Shown: positions 1-9,349, counted from the stretch's first letter. The stretch: 64,000 nucleotides of DNA from Ectobacillus panaciterrae DSM 19096 (GCF_000430785.1 NZ_KE387251.1:24889-88888), one strand, 5' to 3'. The notes: a model not told the origin generated them from the letters alone. A program made the numbers and translations.

Positions 1-30
1 CAGACAGCTATTTTAGCTGTCTGTTTTTTT
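1..30 (+). terminator. Intrinsic terminator of a gene left of the window
   Basis: Perfect 10-bp inverted repeat (CAGACAGCTA / TAGCTGTCTG) with a 3-nt loop, followed by seven T. It must serve a plus-strand gene that ends before the window. Confidence 0.85.
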
Positions 31-158
31 ATTGGCAGCAAATTCGATCACTTAAGCAAAAGTTAAGGAATGTATCCGATACTAACGTTAACCCTTTCTT
101 TTTCCCACAGATACATGAATTGAAATGGTAAACAAGTAAAAATAATATGCACATGAAG

Positions 159-192
159 GACGAGGAATTGACCTCGTCTTTTGTGTTTTCTT
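159..192 (+). terminator. Second intrinsic terminator-like hairpin
   Basis: GACGAGG / CCTCGTC stem with 6-nt loop followed by TTTTGTGTTTTCTT. No gene is visible between 1 and 300, so it is probably a second terminator of the upstream transcript. Confidence 0.6.
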
Positions 193-286
193 GTCGGGGT
201 TACGCCCACATTTTAACGAAAAGCTATGTTATTTTTATGTCATATGAAAATTTTTGTTTGGATTCTTATACTCTTTCTCAAGATAT

Positions 287-329
287 AAAAGAGGTTTTCT
301 CCTAATCAAATAGAGAAAACCTCTTTTTT
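287..329 (-). terminator. Terminator of the AEC transporter gene
   Basis: Inverted repeat AAAAGAGGTTTTCT / AGAAAACCTCTTTT with a 13-nt loop directly at the stop codon of the minus-strand AEC gene. T-rich tails exist on both strands, so it may work in both directions. Confidence 0.8.
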
Positions 330-1230
330 ATAGCACAATCATAAAAATAATCGGTAAAGTAGCCAAGCTTAACGATGTACTAATTAACGTCGCACTCGAT
401 ACAAACTCGGGCTCGGTGTCGAATTGAAGAGCATACATCGTCGTATTGGCAGCTGTCGGCATTGCCGCCATAATAATCATAATTTGTTTGACCATCCCAT
501 CGATAGGAAAAAATAATGTTAATACATAAGCAATGACAGGTGAAATGGCGAGCTTAATCATAAGCGACAGCGAAATTTTTTCCTTTGCCAGATTTTTAAT
601 GGATATTTTCGCAAGCTGCATGCCTAATACGATCATAATCGTTGGAATAGCCGCATTTGCCACTAAATCAACAGCCTCCTGAACGGACTTCCCGAACGGA
701 ATGTGAAACGCTTGAAATAAAGCGCCTAACATGGCGCCATATATCATCGGCATGCGCCGGACAGCACGAAGAGCGGAGCGAACACCGTCTCCATCCGGAC
801 TTCCTTTTGCCGCATAATACACTCCCACTGTACACATGACAAGTGATTGGATGACCATTAAAATAATTCCGTAATCGAGTCCTATCGCCCCGAATAAAAG
901 CAATACAACAGGCGTGCCGTAGTTGCCGTTATTCATAAATACCGACGCTAAAATCATGCCGCACGTTTCAGCTTTTGAATATTTACGAATAAAGGCAACG
1001 ACATACACAACGGAAATGAGCGCAAAACAAAGAACAAACATATAAAGTGCCATATACAAATACTCTGAATTGAATTTTGTCGTGTAAAATGTACGGAACA
1101 CAAGTACCGGTGACATCAAATAAAGGGACATCGCAGAAATCGTTTTCGTGTCAAATCCGATCTTTTTTTCTCCGATATAACCAAGCACAAAAATGCCGAA
1201 AATCGGCAGAAGAACTTCAAGAAACTCCAT
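328..1230 (-). CDS. AEC family permease (auxin efflux carrier-type transporter)
   Basis: Protein of 300 aa with about ten hydrophobic segments in the two-times-five pattern of the AEC (auxin efflux carrier, Mem_trans) family. Bacterial members export or exchange small organic acids such as malate; the substrate here cannot be read. Family-like elements are the GNYGTP stretch in the middle of the first bundle (about residue 105) and the MPTAANT stretch near the C-terminus. I chose the ATG at 1230 because GAAGGTG lies 6 nt upstream; an in-frame ATG at 1239 overlaps that ribosome binding site. The gene is monocistronic with its own terminator. GC content is visibly higher than in the AT-rich accessory genes later in the window. 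Confidence 0.85.
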   Translation of the reverse strand: MEFLEVLLPIFGIFVLGYIGEKKIGFDTKTISAMSLYLMSPVLVFRTFYTTKFNSEYLYMALYMFVLCFALISVVYVVAFIRKYSKAETCGMILASVFMNNGNYGTPVVLLLFGAIGLDYGIILMVIQSLVMCTVGVYYAAKGSPDGDGVRSALRAVRRMPMIYGAMLGALFQAFHIPFGKSVQEAVDLVANAAIPTIMIVLGMQLAKISIKNLAKEKISLSLMIKLAISPVIAYVLTLFFPIDGMVKQIMIIMAAMPTAANTTMYALQFDTEPEFVSSATLISTSLSLATLPIIFMIVL

Positions 1231-1712
1231 TACATTCACCTTCGTTATCGAAAATTTATTTATAAAGACCCTGGCAGTACGTTCGCTCGGAACCTTCTAT
1301 AAAACTATTATTATTTTAGCACAATTATGTCATGAAGGCTTCACTTCCGGCACATATGCTTATGCCGCTTCAAATACGAAAAGGTGACTATTTAGATTGT
1401 TTATGGAGTAGAAGCGATGCATATGATGAAAAAAGGACAAACTCTCCAAGGGGAAAGTCTGTCCGAAATCAAATGAACCTTATTCATCAACTATTTGGTC
1501 TTCCAGCATAAAATAGATTCCACTAGGAAACTTGTCACCTCTTTATATCTCTTCTGAAGTATTTGCACCAGAACCCTTATTTTCGATAAGAAGCTTTCCT
1601 ATAAATATTTAATTTAGTAGACCTAAATACGGAGCTACTGAAATTATTCAGACAAAGGAACTGCGTTTCCTACTCAAAGGAAATAGCGAATCTTAAATTA
1701 TGTTCCTAACTA
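1231..1712. other. Intergenic region, possible short gene remnant
   Basis: Holds the AEC promoter area on the right of that gene and the distal levanase terminator (1429-1464). Between about 1475 and 1560 the minus strand has an open stretch with no start, ending DQIVDE-stop, which might be a decayed gene end. Nothing else is recognisable. Confidence 0.4.
1429..1464 (-). terminator. Distal terminator of the levanase operon
   Basis: GGACAAACT / AGTCTGTCC stem (one G-T pair) with a T-run on the minus strand, about 250 bp after the levanase stop codon. Confidence 0.6.
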
Positions 1713-4226
1713 TTATTTTAACACTTGAACAGGAACATTTACGTCATCGAGATTAATATGACCGAAATCACCTGTTGCATTGTCCACTACTTTTATATAG
1801 CATTCTGTTCCAACGAATGCTGAGGCATCCCAGTATTTTCTTGTATATGTTTCATTGTTTGTACCTGTTTCTTTGAAAAGTTCAGCCCCATCTGATGCTC
1901 TTACTAATGCTACATAAAGCTTGCTGATATCGTTTCCTCCAGCAACAAGAAGGTCAATCTGTCCATTGCCTCCAAGTACAAAGTTCTGTGACTTGAGTAT
2001 GCCTGTTTGATCATCTCCTCCTTCTTTGAATCCCCAGAGATGATACTTACCATTTGGATTAAAAGGGCCGCCCCAAAAAGTTGTGTCTGCTGCTACATCG
2101 CCATTACTGAAAGCGTTTCCACTAACGATTATCCAACCATCCAAGTCACCTGTTTCAAAATCATGATTTGGCAATTCAAGCTTTGTAACCTGCTGCGTAA
2201 CATTCTGGAATGTTGCTGTAGCATCCCAAACGTTCAAACCGAATTTTCCGGTTGTGAAAGTAGAATCATTGGCATCAATTACTAAACGACCATCCAAATA
2301 AATTTTAAAGTTATTACCGTTAGCGACTGCTTTAAGATGATAATTCTTATTTACATCTATTGGAGTTGGGTATTCAGCAATTACAGTAGCCAAACCGTTC
2401 TCAAATTTAAAGAATTTTACTACATCGTTTTTAGCATCCACATTCGCAAGATAACTGTTTTTAGCATCTTTATTGGACCGAAATACAAGAGCTCCCGCCC
2501 CTCTTGCATTTCCATCTTTAATGGATATGTCAGATTCATAAGTGAAATCTGTTCCGAATTGTGAAGATAAGATGAAAGAATCTCCATCAGAGCGTCCTTG
2601 TTTTCCATCAATTGTGTCTGCCCACGTTCCATTCACTGTCGTCCAACCGTTCAGATTGGATTGAAAAGGGGACTCGTCCCATACCTTATTCATATGATGA
2701 ACAGTAAGAGAGTTTAATGTTACACTTCCATTTAAAGCATATATCTCAAGATCTTTGCTGGATAAATCCGGGAGAATGACGTCCGTGATAACCTTCTGTC
2801 CGTCGTTTCCAAATACTTCGACTGAAGAGCGGTCAACAAAAATGCGCATCTTCACTTTTCCATTTACAGGCAGCAATGGAGCACTATGTTTTCCGTTGTT
2901 AAAGCTTGAATTAAAGGTGATATTGCCGGATTGGCTCCGGTCGACGAACAGTGCGGAGCTGTTTTTGTCATAACCGATCGTCGTATATTGATTTCCTCCT
3001 TTTCGAACCTTAAAACCGAATTCAGTAGCCTGAGAGGTGTTCACTTGGAATTCTGCATTAATTTCGAGAGCATCTCCAGATACACCTGACAACAAATTGC
3101 TTCCTGTGGGCGATATTTCCTTATTCGTCCATTCGCGAGAAACTCCTTGGATTAATTGCAACTCTGTTACCGGGATTTGAACTACTCTGATTCCTTCTGG
3201 TAACGTTTTCAATTCTAATTTTCTGGGAATGGACATTGCACTTCTCCATGGTGTTGTAGGAACATCATTGGCATATTGCCAATTGCTCATCCAGCCTAAC
3301 CAAAGTCGTCGTCCGTCTGAAGACGGGATATCAGACCATGAAACAGCCGCATAGAAGTCTTTGCCGTAATCCGTCCAGAGAACTTGGCTTGGTACATTTT
3401 CATTCACAAAAGTCGTTCCATCAAAGCTTCCCACAAAGTATTGCATACCTGATCCTCCGGAAACAGCTCCGTTTCCCAAACTGACTTGCATCACCCATTT
3501 CTTTTGATGAGGATTGCCGTCCACAGGAAGTTCAAATAAATCCGGACATTCCCACACCCCTCCATGACTTCCATGTCCTTGTCCAAATTCACTTGCATAA
3601 GTCCATTGCTTCAGATTAGGAGATGTATATATTTTTATTCTGTCACCGGCCGCAACCACCATAACCCACTTATTTGTCTCTTCGTGCCAAAACACTTTTG
3701 GATCGCGAAAATCCTTGATTCCTGGGTTCGGAATGATCGGATTGCCGGAGTACTTCGTCCATGTTCTTCCTTTATCGTTGCTATAGGCAATGCTTTGTAC
3801 TTGATTCCCTTCATTATCCTGCGTATAGATTGCTACAAGCGGTTTCTCGCTCCCTGTCTGAAACCCGCTCGTATTGTTCCAATCCACTACTGCACTGCCG
3901 GAAAAAATCATGCCTTTATCATCCGGAGACAATGCAATTGGGAGGTGTTCCCAGTGAACTAAATCCTTGCTGACAGCATGCCCCCAGTGCATGGGTCCCC
4001 ACTGCAAACCATAAGGGTGATATTGATAAAATAGATGATATTCCCCTGCATAATATACCATCCCGTTCGGATCATTCATCCAGTTTGCTTCAGGAGTAAA
4101 ATGATACTGAGGCCGATAATCCTCATTGTAGTAGCTTGAATCGACTGCATAAACAGGCAAAGACATTGATAGGAACAATATAAAGATTGTTCCTATTTGT
4201 ATCAATTTCTTCCCTCTTCTCTTCAT
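1713..4226 (-). CDS. sacC: Secreted levanase / exo-fructanase (GH32) with CBM66 and an extra C-terminal module
   Basis: 837 aa. Hydrolyses beta-fructans (levan, inulin, sucrose) outside the cell. A signal peptide covers residues 1-28 (KRRGKK, hydrophobic core, VYA cleavage region). The GH32 catalytic module starts near 40: WMNDPNG with nucleophile Asp52, RDP at 174-176 and the acid/base Glu in ECPD near 226. The GH32 C-terminal beta-sandwich ends near 510, followed by a CBM66-like module as in B. subtilis SacC, then about 150 further residues (from ELPNHDFETGDLDGW) that look like another carbohydrate-binding module. B. subtilis SacC is about 677 aa, so this enzyme is clearly longer. The ATG at 4226 was chosen over one at 4304 because AGAGGG lies 7 nt upstream and the signal peptide starts there. 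It is the last gene of an ABC-transporter operon. The substrate class is sure; levan versus inulin preference is not. Confidence 0.92.
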   Translation of the reverse strand: MKRRGKKLIQIGTIFILFLSMSLPVYAVDSSYYNEDYRPQYHFTPEANWMNDPNGMVYYAGEYHLFYQYHPYGLQWGPMHWGHAVSKDLVHWEHLPIALSPDDKGMIFSGSAVVDWNNTSGFQTGSEKPLVAIYTQDNEGNQVQSIAYSNDKGRTWTKYSGNPIIPNPGIKDFRDPKVFWHEETNKWVMVVAAGDRIKIYTSPNLKQWTYASEFGQGHGSHGGVWECPDLFELPVDGNPHQKKWVMQVSLGNGAVSGGSGMQYFVGSFDGTTFVNENVPSQVLWTDYGKDFYAAVSWSDIPSSDGRRLWLGWMSNWQYANDVPTTPWRSAMSIPRKLELKTLPEGIRVVQIPVTELQLIQGVSREWTNKEISPTGSNLLSGVSGDALEINAEFQVNTSQATEFGFKVRKGGNQYTTIGYDKNSSALFVDRSQSGNITFNSSFNNGKHSAPLLPVNGKVKMRIFVDRSSVEVFGNDGQKVITDVILPDLSSKDLEIYALNGSVTLNSLTVHHMNKVWDESPFQSNLNGWTTVNGTWADTIDGKQGRSDGDSFILSSQFGTDFTYESDISIKDGNARGAGALVFRSNKDAKNSYLANVDAKNDVVKFFKFENGLATVIAEYPTPIDVNKNYHLKAVANGNNFKIYLDGRLVIDANDSTFTTGKFGLNVWDATATFQNVTQQVTKLELPNHDFETGDLDGWIIVSGNAFSNGDVAADTTFWGGPFNPNGKYHLWGFKEGGDDQTGILKSQNFVLGGNGQIDLLVAGGNDISKLYVALVRASDGAELFKETGTNNETYTRKYWDASAFVGTECYIKVVDNATGDFGHINLDDVNVPVQVLK

Positions 4227-4419
4227 TCCTCTACCCTCTTTCATTCCATGGCTGATAGTGATGGAAGCTTTGGGTTGTGCAGTACAGACGTTTAGCATAA
4301 GCATGTTTTAGAATGCTTCCCTCAAACGCTTGCTAAATTCTACTCCAAAAGCAAAGTGCTGTTGTTTGTTGTATTAAACAGCAGGTGGTTTTCCACATTT
4401 TCTATATTATAGTCTAAGA

Positions 4420-5394
4420 TTATTTAGTACGAAGTCGGTCTAACAGAACAGCAAGAATAATGACTCCTCCCTTTATGACAAGCTGCCAATAATAGTTAAC
4501 ATCCAACAAAGTAAGACCGTTACTGAGTACTCCCATGATCAATGCCCCGATAATCGTTCCTTGAATTGTTCCAACGCCTCCGGTAAAGCTTGTGCCGCCA
4601 AGAATAACTGCAGCGATGGCATCAAGTTCGAATCCAACACCGGCCGTCGGCTGTCCAGAATACAATCGGCCTGCAAGAACGACTCCAGCGAGTCCTGATA
4701 ATAAGCCGCTTATCATATATACCTTTATTAAGTTTGCTCCTACCTTTATCCCAGTAAGACTAGCTGCTTCTTCATTTCCTCCGATCGCATAGACATGTCG
4801 ACCAAACATTGTATATTTCAAAATAAAGAAAGCGATTACATAAACGAGTGCCATAATAAAAACAGGTGTAGGAATAGCCAACACAGTGCCGGAACCGAAG
4901 AATTTAAATAACGGATCCGTTAATACAATCGGATATCCCGCGCTTAATACATAAGCAATCCCCCGAATGTACGTAAAGCTTCCTAACGTAACGATAAAGG
5001 CTGGAAGTTTTGCTTTAGCCGTTAAGTAACCGTTGATGTACCCGGCAATCATGCCCGCTATAATTCCGACAGCCATGGCAGCAATAGCATTCACTCCTTG
5101 CTGGGAAAGCATGACGGATATAACACCTGATAAAGCTACAGTAGATCCTACGGATAAGTCGATCCCACCTGTCAAAATAACAAACGTCATCCCGGCAGCT
5201 AAGATAGCGATGATAGAAATTTGTTTCAATACGTTCAGAAGATTGTTAACCTCTAAGAAATTTGGTGTAAGAAACGATAGCACTACACACATCAACAAAA
5301 GGATAATAATCGTACTGTAACGGTTCCATAATTCCTTCACGTTTGCTTTTTTCTTTACATGCTTTGCCTGTAAGGCATATGCTTCTGTTCTCAT
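4420..5394 (-). CDS. Ribose-type sugar ABC transporter permease (RbsC family)
   Basis: 324 aa with about eight to ten membrane segments of the BPD_transp_2 family, including the ILTGGIDLSVGS motif near residue 72 and the AVILGGTSFTGGVGT motif near 260 that are typical of RbsC-type permeases. It forms the membrane channel for a monosaccharide importer together with the two genes upstream. Its ATG overlaps the stop of the ATPase gene (ATGA), showing translational coupling, and the ribosome binding site lies inside the ATPase gene. The levanase follows 193 bp downstream with no terminator visible between. I infer that the imported sugar is fructose or short fructans released by the levanase; RbsC-family permeases also carry ribose, xylose or autoinducer-2. 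Confidence 0.92.
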   Translation of the reverse strand: MRTEAYALQAKHVKKKANVKELWNRYSTIIILLLMCVVLSFLTPNFLEVNNLLNVLKQISIIAILAAGMTFVILTGGIDLSVGSTVALSGVISVMLSQQGVNAIAAMAVGIIAGMIAGYINGYLTAKAKLPAFIVTLGSFTYIRGIAYVLSAGYPIVLTDPLFKFFGSGTVLAIPTPVFIMALVYVIAFFILKYTMFGRHVYAIGGNEEAASLTGIKVGANLIKVYMISGLLSGLAGVVLAGRLYSGQPTAGVGFELDAIAAVILGGTSFTGGVGTIQGTIIGALIMGVLSNGLTLLDVNYYWQLVIKGGVIILAVLLDRLRTK

Positions 5395-6938
5395 GCTATC
5401 TCCCCCGTCGCATAATACATAATTTTTTCCTGGCTCGCTTCGTCTCTTGACAAGTCCGCCCTTATCTTTCCTTCATGCATCACGAGAACCCGATCACTGA
5501 CGCTTAATATTTCTGGAAGCTCAGAGGAAATCATGAGAATAGCCATTCCCGCTTTTGCCAGCTCATCAATGATTTTATAAATTTCCGCTTTCGCGCCTAT
5601 ATCCACTCCTCGGGTTGGCTCATCCAAAAGCAATATCTTCGGTTGAATAAGTAACCATTTCGCAAGAACAACCTTTTGCTGATTTCCACCACTGAGGTTC
5701 AGTACCTTTTGTTCAGGAGAGGAAACTTTAATGCCCAGTTTTTTAATATAGTCTTCTGCATCTTGATGGATAACACTCCAATTCAACACGCCTGACTTTT
5801 GATACTTTTGCAGCATCGTCATAGCAATGTTCTCTTTTACAGACATATCAAGAAACAAGCCTTGCTCTTTTCTGCTTTCGGGCACAAGGGCAATTCCGTT
5901 TTTAATCGCCTCTCGATGAGAAGAAATGACAACTTTCTCTCCGTGAATCCACACCTCGCCTGTTTTTTGGGCCGAGGATCCGAAAATGGTACGAACCAGC
6001 TCTGTTCTTCCCGCACCTACTAAGCCGGCAAGCCCGACAACTTCTCCTGGATACACTTGCAACGATACACCTTTCACGACCTTATGGTCGGATAATTTCT
6101 TTACTTCAAGTGCAGGAATGTTTCTTTTTAAAGATAAATTCATATTCGGCTTCCTTTGAAAGATATCTTTCGGTTCACGCCCCACCATTAATTTGACAAG
6201 GTGATCCGGGTTTGTTTTGTGAATCGGCAGACTGCTTACCCACTGTCCATCTCGAAATATCGTACAGCGATCGGAAATTTTAAAGATTTCATCCATCCTG
6301 TGCGAGATATAAACGATGGCAACACCTTGTTTCTTCAATTCATCTATGAGAAGAAACAGCTTATCGATTTCTTTATCCGTAAGCGCTGCTGTCGGTTCAT
6401 CCATGATTAAAATTTCAGCCTTAAAAGACAATGCACGAGCGATTTCAACCATTTGCTGCTCGGCAACACTTAAAGAAGAGACAAGCGTTTTAGAACTTAA
6501 ATTTGAGCCGATAGATTGCAGAACTTCTGATGCTTTCTCATGAACCTCTTTCCACTTGACCATGCCTAGCTTGTTTCTAGGCAAGTCTGTACCCATGTAA
6601 ATGTTTTCAGCAATCGTCAAATTAGGAGAAAGCTTCAATTCCTGATGGACGACACTGATTCCATTCACTTTTGCTTCTAAAGGACTTTTCCACACAACAT
6701 GTTTATTCTTGTATTCGATAGTTCCGGCATCGGGTTTATACACACCGGATAAAATTTTCATTAGTGTTGATTTACCTGCACCATTTTCTCCCATCAACGC
6801 ATGAACTTCCCCTCTATAAAGTTCAAGTTGTACATCATCAAGGGCTTTCACTCCCGGAAATTCTTTGCTTATACCCGCTATTTTAAGAATAGGAGAATTT
6901 TTAGGCTGTGAATCATTCCCATTTATAGAATACTGCAC
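5391..6938 (-). CDS. Ribose-type sugar ABC transporter ATPase, two nucleotide-binding domains (RbsA family)
   Basis: 515 aa. Drives sugar import for the permease and binding protein encoded beside it. Domain 1 has Walker A GENGAGKST (about 50-58), signature LSVAEQQ and Walker B LIMDEPTAAL. Domain 2 has the degenerate Walker A GLVGAGRTE usual for the second half of RbsA-type proteins, signature LSGGNQQK and Walker B LLLDEPTRGVD. The start is GTG at 6938 with AAAGGAGGGG just upstream. Length and layout are normal for the family. It lies in the order binding protein, ATPase, permease, levanase. Confidence 0.93.
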   Translation of the reverse strand: MQYSINGNDSQPKNSPILKIAGISKEFPGVKALDDVQLELYRGEVHALMGENGAGKSTLMKILSGVYKPDAGTIEYKNKHVVWKSPLEAKVNGISVVHQELKLSPNLTIAENIYMGTDLPRNKLGMVKWKEVHEKASEVLQSIGSNLSSKTLVSSLSVAEQQMVEIARALSFKAEILIMDEPTAALTDKEIDKLFLLIDELKKQGVAIVYISHRMDEIFKISDRCTIFRDGQWVSSLPIHKTNPDHLVKLMVGREPKDIFQRKPNMNLSLKRNIPALEVKKLSDHKVVKGVSLQVYPGEVVGLAGLVGAGRTELVRTIFGSSAQKTGEVWIHGEKVVISSHREAIKNGIALVPESRKEQGLFLDMSVKENIAMTMLQKYQKSGVLNWSVIHQDAEDYIKKLGIKVSSPEQKVLNLSGGNQQKVVLAKWLLIQPKILLLDEPTRGVDIGAKAEIYKIIDELAKAGMAILMISSELPEILSVSDRVLVMHEGKIRADLSRDEASQEKIMYYATGEIA

Positions 6939-7012
6939 AATACCCCTCCTTTTTCATGTGATACCGATGTCATACACACTTTTTTCAACTATCTATCATT
7001 ATATTAGGGTTC

Positions 7013-7981
7013 TTACCAGCCTTTATAGCTATCTACTGAATCTTGTGTCACAAGCTCTACAGGTACTTTAATTTCAGATTTCACTTTCTCTCTTTTGATA
7101 ATCTTCATACCAATGTCAACCGCCTGCTTTACAATTTCATCAGGATGTTGAGCTGACGTAGCAGCGAAACTCTTGTTCTTTTTAAGCTCTTCTATTGCTT
7201 CTGGAGCACCGTCAACTCCAAGGATAAAGAATTCTTTATCTCTTTTTGCCTGTTCTGCAGCGATTTGTACGCCAAGTGCTTCTGGATCATTAATAGCAAA
7301 TACTGCGTCGATTTTTCCAGATGGATTTGCTTGTAAAATATTTTCCATGACCGTTAATGCTTTTTCTCTGTTTCCTTCTCCGTTTTGCTTTGCTACTACC
7401 TTAATTTTTGATCCTTTAATGGCATCTTCGAACCCCTTGATACGGTCCGTTACGGCTGTTACGGGTGGTCCTTCGATGATCGCGATGTTACCTCCATTTT
7501 GTAAGCGTTTTAAAAGATATTCGCCAGCAAGTTTTCCTGCTAAATAATTATCAGAAGATACAGTAGCATCTATTCCACCTTCAGCACCCACGTCAACTGC
7601 AACAACTGGAATACCCGCAGCTTTCGCCTGTGCCACAGCTGCTGCAATGCCCTTTGAGTCTACTGCATTTAAAAGAATCATATCTACCTTTTTCGTGATG
7701 AAATCTTCAACTTGCGCCGTTTGCTTCGCTAAATCATAGTCAGCGCTTACAACAATGACTTCGCCTCCTATTTCTTTTGCAGCTTCTTTAGCTCCCTTTG
7801 ACATCGAGACAAAGAACGGATTGCTAAGCGTACCCACTGTTAAACCAATTTTTATCTTCTTATCTTTAGAATCAGATTCCGATGTTCCAGCAGTACTGTT
7901 CCTTCCATTACTACAAGCTGCTGTTACGAGCAGCAGTAAAATCATAAAAAGTGCAACTACCATACGAAATGCTTTTTTCAT
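7013..7981 (-). CDS. Sugar ABC transporter substrate-binding lipoprotein (RbsB family)
   Basis: 322 aa. A lipoprotein signal peptide ends in the lipobox LVTAAC, so Cys23 would be lipidated and the protein anchored outside the membrane. The rest is a type-I periplasmic binding fold (Peripla_BP_4): IGLTVGTLSNPFFVSMSKGAKEAA start, DAVFAINDPEALG and FILGVDGAPEA stretches typical of ribose/fructose binders. It is the first gene of the transporter operon, with GGGAGGA 7 nt before the ATG and a good promoter about 175 bp upstream. By context the ligand is probably fructose or a short fructan; this is inference. Confidence 0.9.
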   Translation of the reverse strand: MKKAFRMVVALFMILLLLVTAACSNGRNSTAGTSESDSKDKKIKIGLTVGTLSNPFFVSMSKGAKEAAKEIGGEVIVVSADYDLAKQTAQVEDFITKKVDMILLNAVDSKGIAAAVAQAKAAGIPVVAVDVGAEGGIDATVSSDNYLAGKLAGEYLLKRLQNGGNIAIIEGPPVTAVTDRIKGFEDAIKGSKIKVVAKQNGEGNREKALTVMENILQANPSGKIDAVFAINDPEALGVQIAAEQAKRDKEFFILGVDGAPEAIEELKKNKSFAATSAQHPDEIVKQAVDIGMKIIKREKVKSEIKVPVELVTQDSVDSYKGW

Positions 7982-8119
7982 ATTTGTTCCTCCCCTGTAT
8001 TATTTTCTCTTTTGACCACTCTGTCTGCAGCTTTTTGCTACCACCCTCCCCACTTGTGCGTTTTTTGAATAATTGTTGTCTCCTCAATTGATGTTTCAAT
8101 CAAAATCAATCATAATTCC

Positions 8120-8162
8120 TCTTATTTAATTGACTTATTATGATGATTTGTGATTATTTACG
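8120..8162 (-). promoter_or_regulatory. Possible DeoR operator: clustered ATCA repeats
   Basis: Just downstream of the -10 box the minus strand reads AATCACAAATCATCATAATA, and further on GATTGATTTTGATTG. Short repeated elements of this kind are common operators of DeoR-family repressors. Assignment to the neighbouring regulator is inference. Confidence 0.4.
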
Positions 8163-8191
8163 ATTATATCTGATAATTCTGAAAATGACAA
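8163..8191 (-). promoter_or_regulatory. Sigma-A promoter of the sugar transporter-levanase operon
   Basis: TTGTCA (8191-8186), 17-bp spacer, TATAAT (8168-8163) on the minus strand. The predicted start near 8156 gives a leader of about 175 nt before the binding-protein gene. Confidence 0.75.
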
Positions 8192-8249
8192 TATTTTTTT
8201 CATAATTCTTCCATCAAGTTTTTAGCATTACTATTAGAGAAGTAAACAT

Positions 8250-8284
8250 AAAAAACCACATGAAAATAAATCATCTCATGTGGT
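8250..8284 (-). terminator. Terminator of the DeoR regulator gene
   Basis: ACCACATGA / TCATGTGGT stem followed on the minus strand by a T-run. It separates the regulator transcript from the transporter operon. Confidence 0.75.
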
Positions 8285-8309
8285 GTCACAAAAAAAACAA
8301 CTATATAAC

Positions 8310-9080
8310 CTATGCATTCACAAGATACACATCTATCCCAGCTTCCTCCAGCTTTCTCACAAACGATTTAGGAGTATGTGCATCCATAATACATTTGTCT
8401 ATCTTATCAATTTCGGCAAATTTAGCAAAGGTGGTTTTTTCTGCTTTGCTGTGATCTGCTAACAAGATCACTTGCTTCGACATCTCAATCATCTTTCTTT
8501 TCGTTGCCGCTTCCAGGAGATTCGGCGTCGTCAGCCCTCCTTCTACTTCAAATCCGTTTGTCGCAATAAAAGCTTTATCCACTCTCATCATCGACAACGC
8601 AGACTCTGCGATAGGACCAACCAGCGCACACGTTTCTTTTCGTACATTCCCTCCCACTATCACTACCTCAATTCCCGGTACATCTTGTAACTCTTGTGCG
8701 AAAACGAGTGAATTTGTCACTACAGTTAGCCTAGAAAAAACGTACAACTCCTTTACCAGTTGAAATGTGGTCGTTCCAGAATCAAGTAAAATCGTATCTT
8801 CTTCCTCAATAAATTCCATAGCTTTTCTCGCTATAGCTCTCTTCTCTTTCTGAAACTTGTCTTCTTTCTCATTAAAACTTGGTTCAAAGTTGACGTTTTG
8901 AAGAGAAATAGCTCCTCCATGCGTTCTTCGTAACAATTTTTCTTCCTCTAATTCTTTTAAGTCTCTGCGTATGGTAGACTCAGATACATTGAGAAATTGA
9001 CTTAATTCTGGAACAGAAGCTCTCAAATTTTCTTGAATATACTCCATGGTTTTCCTTTTCCGCTCTTCGGCATATAACAT
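8310..9080 (-). CDS. DeoR/GlpR family transcriptional regulator
   Basis: 256 aa, normal family length. An N-terminal winged helix (residues 1-57) contains the DeoR signature VSESTIRRDLKELEEEKLLRRTHGGA; the rest is the DeoRC sensor domain with the phosphosugar-binding signs LDSGTTT (about 100) and NSLVFAQEL. Such proteins repress sugar operons until a phosphorylated sugar binds. Being directly upstream of, and parallel to, the transporter-levanase operon, it very likely controls it, perhaps sensing a fructose phosphate. The ATG at 9080 has GAGGTG 9 nt upstream. A near-perfect catabolite-responsive element lies about 50 bp before the gene. Confidence 0.9.
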   Translation of the reverse strand: MLYAEERKRKTMEYIQENLRASVPELSQFLNVSESTIRRDLKELEEEKLLRRTHGGAISLQNVNFEPSFNEKEDKFQKEKRAIARKAMEFIEEEDTILLDSGTTTFQLVKELYVFSRLTVVTNSLVFAQELQDVPGIEVVIVGGNVRKETCALVGPIAESALSMMRVDKAFIATNGFEVEGGLTTPNLLEAATKRKMIEMSKQVILLADHSKAEKTTFAKFAEIDKIDKCIMDAHTPKSFVRKLEEAGIDVYLVNA

Positions 9081-9129
9081 GAAACATTACACCTCTGTAT
9101 AATATATTTTTTCTTTCTACCGCATCAGA

Positions 9130-9143
9130 TGAAAGTGTTTTCA
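9130..9143. promoter_or_regulatory. Candidate cre site (CcpA catabolite repression)
   Basis: TGAAAGTGTTTTCA matches the cre consensus TGWAANCGNTNWCA at 13 of 14 positions. It lies upstream of the DeoR regulator gene and would place the sugar block under carbon catabolite repression. Confidence 0.55.
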
Positions 9144-9183
9144 ATACATACATTTTTAAGTATACTGCATAATTAAAAGGTCT

Positions 9184-9250
9184 TGTCGACATTTTACACA
9201 AAATACCTTTACATGCAAAAAGAGCCACATTAATGGCTCTTTTTGTATTT
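9184..9250 (-). repeat. Dispersed hairpin repeat H, copy 1 (short)
   Basis: On the minus strand a terminator-like hairpin (AAAAAGAGCCA / TGGCTCTTTTT) followed by GCATGTAAAGGTATTTTGTG and TAAAATGTCGAC. The same block recurs at 16374-16490 and 44216-44340. The hairpin may also act as a distal terminator of the LysR gene. Confidence 0.75.
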
Positions 9251-9260
9251 TTTTAACTAA

Positions 9261-9290
9261 GGGTCCCGCCACACATCCATCAAGCTAAAG
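9261..9290 (+). mobile_element. IS231-like terminal segment, solo end 1
   Basis: GGGTCCCGCC followed by ACATCCATCAAGCTAAAG resembles the IS231 (IS4 family) end CATGCCCATCAACTTAAG and its GGG-N5-CCC context. No transposase is present. Related ends occur at 12262, 44073 and 54334. Confidence 0.55.
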
Positions 9291-9293
9291 AAA

Positions 9294-9323
9294 GAAGGTA
9301 CAGAATGTATTCTGCACCTTCTT
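9294..9323 (-). terminator. Terminator of the LysR-family gene
   Basis: Near-perfect 14-bp inverted repeat AGAAGGTACAGAAT / ATTCTGCACCTTCT, followed on the minus strand by CTTTCTTT. Lies just after the regulator stop codon. Confidence 0.65.
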
Positions 9324-9349
9324 ATGTTCACCCTCTGTTAGTTCATCAA

